Below are positions 60,833 through 64,000 of a DNA stretch of 64,000 bases, one piece after another. This stretch comes from Crossiella equi (lineage in GTDB: Bacteria; Actinomycetota; Actinomycetes; Mycobacteriales; Pseudonocardiaceae). Positions within the stretch are counted from its first letter, which is position 1. Each line of letters opens with the position of its first letter. The position numbers and the translations under genes were made by a program. A model generated the notes under the pieces. It worked only from the letters and a program-made list of their open reading frames with translations, was not told where the DNA came from and did no database searches. The DNA is taken from assembly GCF_017876755.1 (NCBI RefSeq), contig NZ_JAGIOO010000001.1, forward strand, positions 4,511,786 through 4,575,785. The letters run 5' to 3'.

Positions 60833-61636
60833 CTAGCCCGAACGACCCAGCATCCGCCGGAGATCGGCCCAAACAGTCCGAATCGCAACCACGATCAGCA
60901 GTCCACCGAAGAGCAAATCGGACAAACGGGGATCAAGTGCCACGGACACGAAGCTGGTGGCGACCGCGGTGACGATGCCCGCCAGCCCGATCCAGGCGGC
61001 GTCGCGCACCGAGCCGTTGCCGTTGCGGGCGTTGCGCCAGGCACCGAGCAGTGAGGACGGCAGCACGACCAGCAGCGAGGTGCCCTTGGCCGCCGCCGCG
61101 CCCAGGCCGAAGCCCAGCTGCATCACCGGGATCATCGCGGTGCTGCCGCCGATGCCGGTCAGCCCGGCCAGGATCCCGATGGGCACGCCCACCGGGATGA
61201 GCAGCAGCAGCGCGGTCAGGTCGTGGTTGAGGGTGCCGCTGCCGATACCGGGTGCGGCCAGGAAGCGGACCGCGGTGGCCAGGGCCAGCGCCGCGTACAG
61301 CCAGCGCAGCACGGCCAGCGGGGCGCGGTCCAGCAGTGCGGCGCCGAGCCAGGCGCCGATCATGGTGCCCACCGCGAGGAACAGCGCGACCAGGAAGTCG
61401 ATCTGCCCGGCCACCAGGTAGCCCACCGTGCCGGAGACGGCCAGCGGGCCGATCGCCATCACCGAGGTGCCCACCGCCTGGCGCTGGTCCCGGCCGCAGA
61501 AGATCGCCAGCGCGGGCACGATGACCATGCCGCCGCCGACCCCGAAGAACCCGGCCAGCACACCGGCGGCCAGGCCGATCGCGGCAAGCGTCCACCAGGG
61601 CGGGCGCTCGGCATCGGTCGGATCACCGGCTGTCAC
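60833..61636 (-). CDS. TauE/SafE family permease
   Basis: 267 aa with about eight membrane segments in two halves. The GFFGVGGGMVIVPAL and GLTGIGGSTAMIPVM repeats are diagnostic of the family, whose members export sulfite/sulfoacetate or import organosulfur anions. GTG 61636, weak AAGGCC signal. The last ~20 residues are basic. Substrate cannot be read. Confidence 0.88.
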   Translation of the reverse strand: MTAGDPTDAERPPWWTLAAIGLAAGVLAGFFGVGGGMVIVPALAIFCGRDQRQAVGTSVMAIGPLAVSGTVGYLVAGQIDFLVALFLAVGTMIGAWLGAALLDRAPLAVLRWLYAALALATAVRFLAAPGIGSGTLNHDLTALLLLIPVGVPIGILAGLTGIGGSTAMIPVMQLGFGLGAAAAKGTSLLVVLPSSLLGAWRNARNGNGSVRDAAWIGLAGIVTAVATSFVSVALDPRLSDLLFGGLLIVVAIRTVWADLRRMLGRSG

Positions 61637-61800
61637 GGCCTTGACCCTAGGAGCCGAATACCAACGTTGTCCTGGTGCTTCGTGTCACTCCGCGTGGTCA
61701 TCGGGCTGTGCCCCGAGAGGCGTGTGCGTTAAAATTCCGTCAAGGTGTGCCGGGAAGTCTGGTCGGCGAGTCCGTTCGCCGTACCCACCTGGAGCCGCCC

Positions 61801-63009
61801 GTGCACGCACGTCTCCGCAAGCCCAAGGCCGCCGCCGCCGAGTTCGCGCGCTACCTGCGCACCGAGACCGTGGGCGGCATGGTCCTGCTGGCCGCCACCG
61901 CGATCGCCCTGCTGTGGGCCAACTCACCGTGGGGCGCCTCCTTCACCGCGCTGCGCGACTTCACCATCGGGCCCGCCGCGCTGCACCTGGACCTGACCGT
62001 CGGCGAATGGGCCAAGGACGGGCTGCTCGCGCTGTTCTTCTTCGTGGTCGGGCTGGAGCTCAAGCGCGAGCTGGTGGTCGGCGAGCTGGCCGACGTGCGC
62101 ACCGCGCTGCTGCCGGTGATCGCCGCGCTCGGCGGCATGGTCGCCCCGGCCGCGCTGGCCTTCGTGCTCACCCTGGGCGTGCCCAACGCGGGCGGGGCCT
62201 GGGCGATCCCGGTGGCCACCGACATCGCCTTCGCGCTCGGTGTGCTCGCGCTGACCGGATCCGGGCTGCCCAGCAGCGCGCGGATCTTCCTGCTCAGCCT
62301 GGCCGTGGTGGACGACCTCGGCGCGATCCTGGTCATCGCGCTCGGCTTCACCAACACGTTCAACCTGCTCGCCTTCGGCGCGGCCGTGCTGCTGTGCCTG
62401 CTCTACGCCTGGCTCCAGCACCGCCGGGTCACCAGCACCCTGCTCTACGTCCCGATCGCGCTGCTCACCTGGTACGCGGTACACGCGGCGGGCATCCACG
62501 CCACGATCGCCGGGGTGGCGCTCGGCCTGCTCACCCGGGTGCGCCCGGACCCGTACGAGCGGGAGGCCCCGGCGCTGCGCCTGGAGCACCGCCTCCAGCC
62601 GTGGTCGGCGGGCCTGGCCGTGCCGGTGTTCGCCCTGTTCGCCGCCGGGGTGCCGCTGGGCGCGGACGCGCTGCGCGCGCTCACCGAGGACCCGATCGCG
62701 CTCGCGGTCATCGTGGGGCTGCTGGCGGGCAAGCTGATCGGCATCTTCGGCTTCTCCTTCCTCGCGGTGCAGTTCAAGATCGCCAGCAAGCCCTCGGACC
62801 TGGCCTGGCGGGACATGGCCGCGGTGGCGATGCTCGGCGGCGTCGGGTTCACGGTCAGCCTGCTGATCGCCGAGCTGTCCCTGCCCGTCGCCGAGGCCGA
62901 GGTGGCCAAGGCCGCGGTGCTGGTGGCCTCCGCGACCGCCGCGCTGCTGGCCGCGGTGATGTTGCTGCGCCGAAGCCGGGCACACCGGGATGCAGGAACT
63001 GTGGGCTGA
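61801..63009 (+). CDS. nhaA: Na+/H+ antiporter NhaA
   Basis: 402 aa from GTG 61801. About 12 membrane segments; VVDDLGAILVIA carries the paired aspartates of the ion site, and ATDIAFALGVLAL and LALFFFVVGLELKREL are family segments. The start follows CTGGAG; the frame is open further upstream to 61675, but only from 61801 does the sequence fit. Exports Na+ in exchange for protons. Confidence 0.92.
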   Translation: MHARLRKPKAAAAEFARYLRTETVGGMVLLAATAIALLWANSPWGASFTALRDFTIGPAALHLDLTVGEWAKDGLLALFFFVVGLELKRELVVGELADVRTALLPVIAALGGMVAPAALAFVLTLGVPNAGGAWAIPVATDIAFALGVLALTGSGLPSSARIFLLSLAVVDDLGAILVIALGFTNTFNLLAFGAAVLLCLLYAWLQHRRVTSTLLYVPIALLTWYAVHAAGIHATIAGVALGLLTRVRPDPYEREAPALRLEHRLQPWSAGLAVPVFALFAAGVPLGADALRALTEDPIALAVIVGLLAGKLIGIFGFSFLAVQFKIASKPSDLAWRDMAAVAMLGGVGFTVSLLIAELSLPVAEAEVAKAAVLVASATAALLAAVMLLRRSRAHRDAGTVG

Positions 63010-63025
63010 GCGGCTGCATGGCACG

Positions 63026-63535
63026 ATGTCGGGCGTGAACAGCGCCCAGCGAAACGCCAACGGCAGTCCCGACGGCGCCGGGCTGCCGCCCGTTCCGTCC
63101 ATCCCGCTGTCGGACTACGAGGCCGAGCCCGGTGAGCAGACGATCGGTGGCCTGGTCCGCGAGGCGACCACCCACCTGTCGGTCCTGCTGCGCAGCGAGC
63201 TCGAGCTGGCCAAGGCGGAGCTGGGCGCGGAGGTGAAGAAGGGGCTCAAGGGCTCCGTCTACTTCATCCTCGCGGTGGCGGTGCTGGCCTTCAGCATGTT
63301 CTTCCTGTTCTTCACCTTCGGCGAGCTGCTGTCGGTGTGGCTGCCGCGCTGGGCGGGCTTCGGCATCGTGTTCCTGCTGATGCTCGTCACCGCGGGCCTG
63401 CTGGGCTTCCTCGGCTACCGCCGGGTGCGCACGATCCGCGGCCCGCAGCGCACGATCGAGACCCTCAAGGACGCGGGTCAGGTCATCCCGCGCCGCAGTG
63501 CCCCGGCCGAGGAAGAACCGGCCAAGACCGCCTAG
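63026..63535 (+). CDS. holin-like membrane protein (DUF1469)
   Basis: 169 aa. Soluble amphipathic N-terminal part (LVREATTHLSVLLRSELELAKAELGAEVKKG) and two adjacent membrane segments (about 78-100 and 108-130), the DUF1469/phage-holin-like layout found beside marP in mycobacteria (Rv3669). ATG 63026 is given; GTG 63035 is equally possible, as CACGAT lies just upstream like a leaderless promoter. Confidence 0.82.
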   Translation: MSGVNSAQRNANGSPDGAGLPPVPSIPLSDYEAEPGEQTIGGLVREATTHLSVLLRSELELAKAELGAEVKKGLKGSVYFILAVAVLAFSMFFLFFTFGELLSVWLPRWAGFGIVFLLMLVTAGLLGFLGYRRVRTIRGPQRTIETLKDAGQVIPRRSAPAEEEPAKTA

Positions 63536-63536
63536 C

Positions 63537-64000
63537 TCAACGCGCGCAGGCCCCGGTCGAGACCTTCCTGGTCAGGCCGGGGGCCGCGCGCACCTCGTCG
63601 GCGACCTCGTCCGCGGTGAGCACGAACCCGGTCTCCTGGTCGTCCACGGCCGCGCCGAAGACCACACCGACGACCCGGCCCTGCGGGTCGACCAGCGGGC
63701 CGCCGGAGTTGCCGCTGCGCACGGTGCCGCGCACGGTGTAGACGTCGCGGGTGACCGTGCGGGACTCGTAGATGTCCGGGCCGCGCAGCTGGATGCGGTC
63801 GCGCACGCGGGCCGCGGTCGCGGTGTACGGGCCGTCCAGCGGGTAGCCGAGCACGATGCCGTCCTGGCCGGACCTGGCGTCCTCGGGCGCGAAGGACAGC
63901 GCCGGCGCGGTCAGGTCGGGCACGTCCAGCACCGCGAGGTCGGTCTGCGGGTCGTAGAGCACCACGGTGGCGTCGAACTGCCCGCGCCCGACCTCCACGG
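63537..64000 (-). CDS. marP: MarP-like membrane serine protease, C-terminal part
   Basis: Only the last 154 codons are in the window; the gene continues past the right edge. The visible trypsin-fold part has the catalytic Asp in QTDLAVLDV and Ser in RGTVRSGNSGGPL, and near-end VFGAAVDDQETGFVLTADEV. In mycobacteria MarP is a periplasmic protease, anchored by four membrane helices, needed for acid resistance. The order holin-like gene and marP is the same. The N-terminal membrane part cannot be seen here. Confidence 0.85.
   Translation of the reverse strand, partial: VEVGRGQFDATVVLYDPQTDLAVLDVPDLTAPALSFAPEDARSGQDGIVLGYPLDGPYTATAARVRDRIQLRGPDIYESRTVTRDVYTVRGTVRSGNSGGPLVDPQGRVVGVVFGAAVDDQETGFVLTADEVADEVRAAPGLTRKVSTGACAR

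Noticed and set aside
1-64000. CRISPR array, insertion sequence or rRNA
   Set aside because: No regularly spaced repeats, no transposase-like protein with terminal repeats, and no rRNA-like sequence seen.

Overview
The window is very GC-rich, uses GTG and TTG starts freely, and carries many actinobacterial hallmark genes. Its backbone follows the mycobacterial gene order hpt-tilS-metalloprotease-dacB-ppa (Rv3624c to Rv3628) and holB-topA-cspA-helicase-tad-HAD-acs-holin-marP (Rv3644c to Rv3671c). The set and style of genes suggest a filamentous actinomycete, most likely Pseudonocardiaceae. That placement is an inference from gene content; no marker gene was compared.

Layout. 1-5.5 kb: end of a VWA protein; the leftward block dacB, zinc metalloprotease, tilS, hpt; then ppa. 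5.6-8.8 kb: MarR plus 14-TM exporter, and a MerR/thioesterase pair around a 24-bp palindrome. 8.9-11.8 kb: excalibur protein, zinc-ribbon membrane protein, phage-type amidase, PH-domain protein. 11.9-16.9 kb: cspA with a long leader, CNNM/CBS protein, ASCH protein, two tandem DinB proteins, tRNA-Thr(CGT). 18.4-23.8 kb: an unsaturated-uronate island (secreted GH88, LctP-type permease, kduI, kduD, IclR). 23.9-36.4 kb: alpha/beta hydrolase, DNA polymerase III delta', MFS fused to a degenerate thymidylate-kinase domain, topA, secreted protease, a protein behind an SOS-like box, lipoprotein, hppA.

36.6-44.5 kb: a helicase, a primase/polymerase-like protein and a seven-gene leftward Tad pilus operon (ssd-like, tadA, tadB, tadC, Flp-like pilin, two TadE-like genes), nearly all overlapping by 4 nt. 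44.9-46.2 kb: a SerB-like HAD phosphatase followed by a structured intergenic region, at the position where mycobacteria encode the RNA-polymerase-binding sRNA Ms1/MTS2823. 46.3-56.4 kb: a peptidoglycan-salvage cluster (sugar ABC binding protein and two permeases, nagZ, namZ, AmiE-like hydrolase, RpiR/MurR, murQ) with no PTS, ATPase or sugar kinase. 56.4-64 kb: Fic-like protein with a broken motif, GNAT, acsA, TauE/SafE permease, nhaA, holin-like protein, and the 3' part of marP.

How parts work together. The uronate island can cleave unsaturated uronyl disaccharides outside the cell and feed KduI/KduD, under the IclR regulator. The peptidoglycan cluster trims wall fragments outside the cell (NagZ, NamZ, AmiE-like), imports amino sugars by ABC transport and ends at MurQ, under MurR. 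The remaining genes are housekeeping (tRNA modification, purine salvage, topology, pyrophosphate and acetate metabolism) or surface functions. No CRISPR array, insertion sequence, rRNA or complete prophage is visible.
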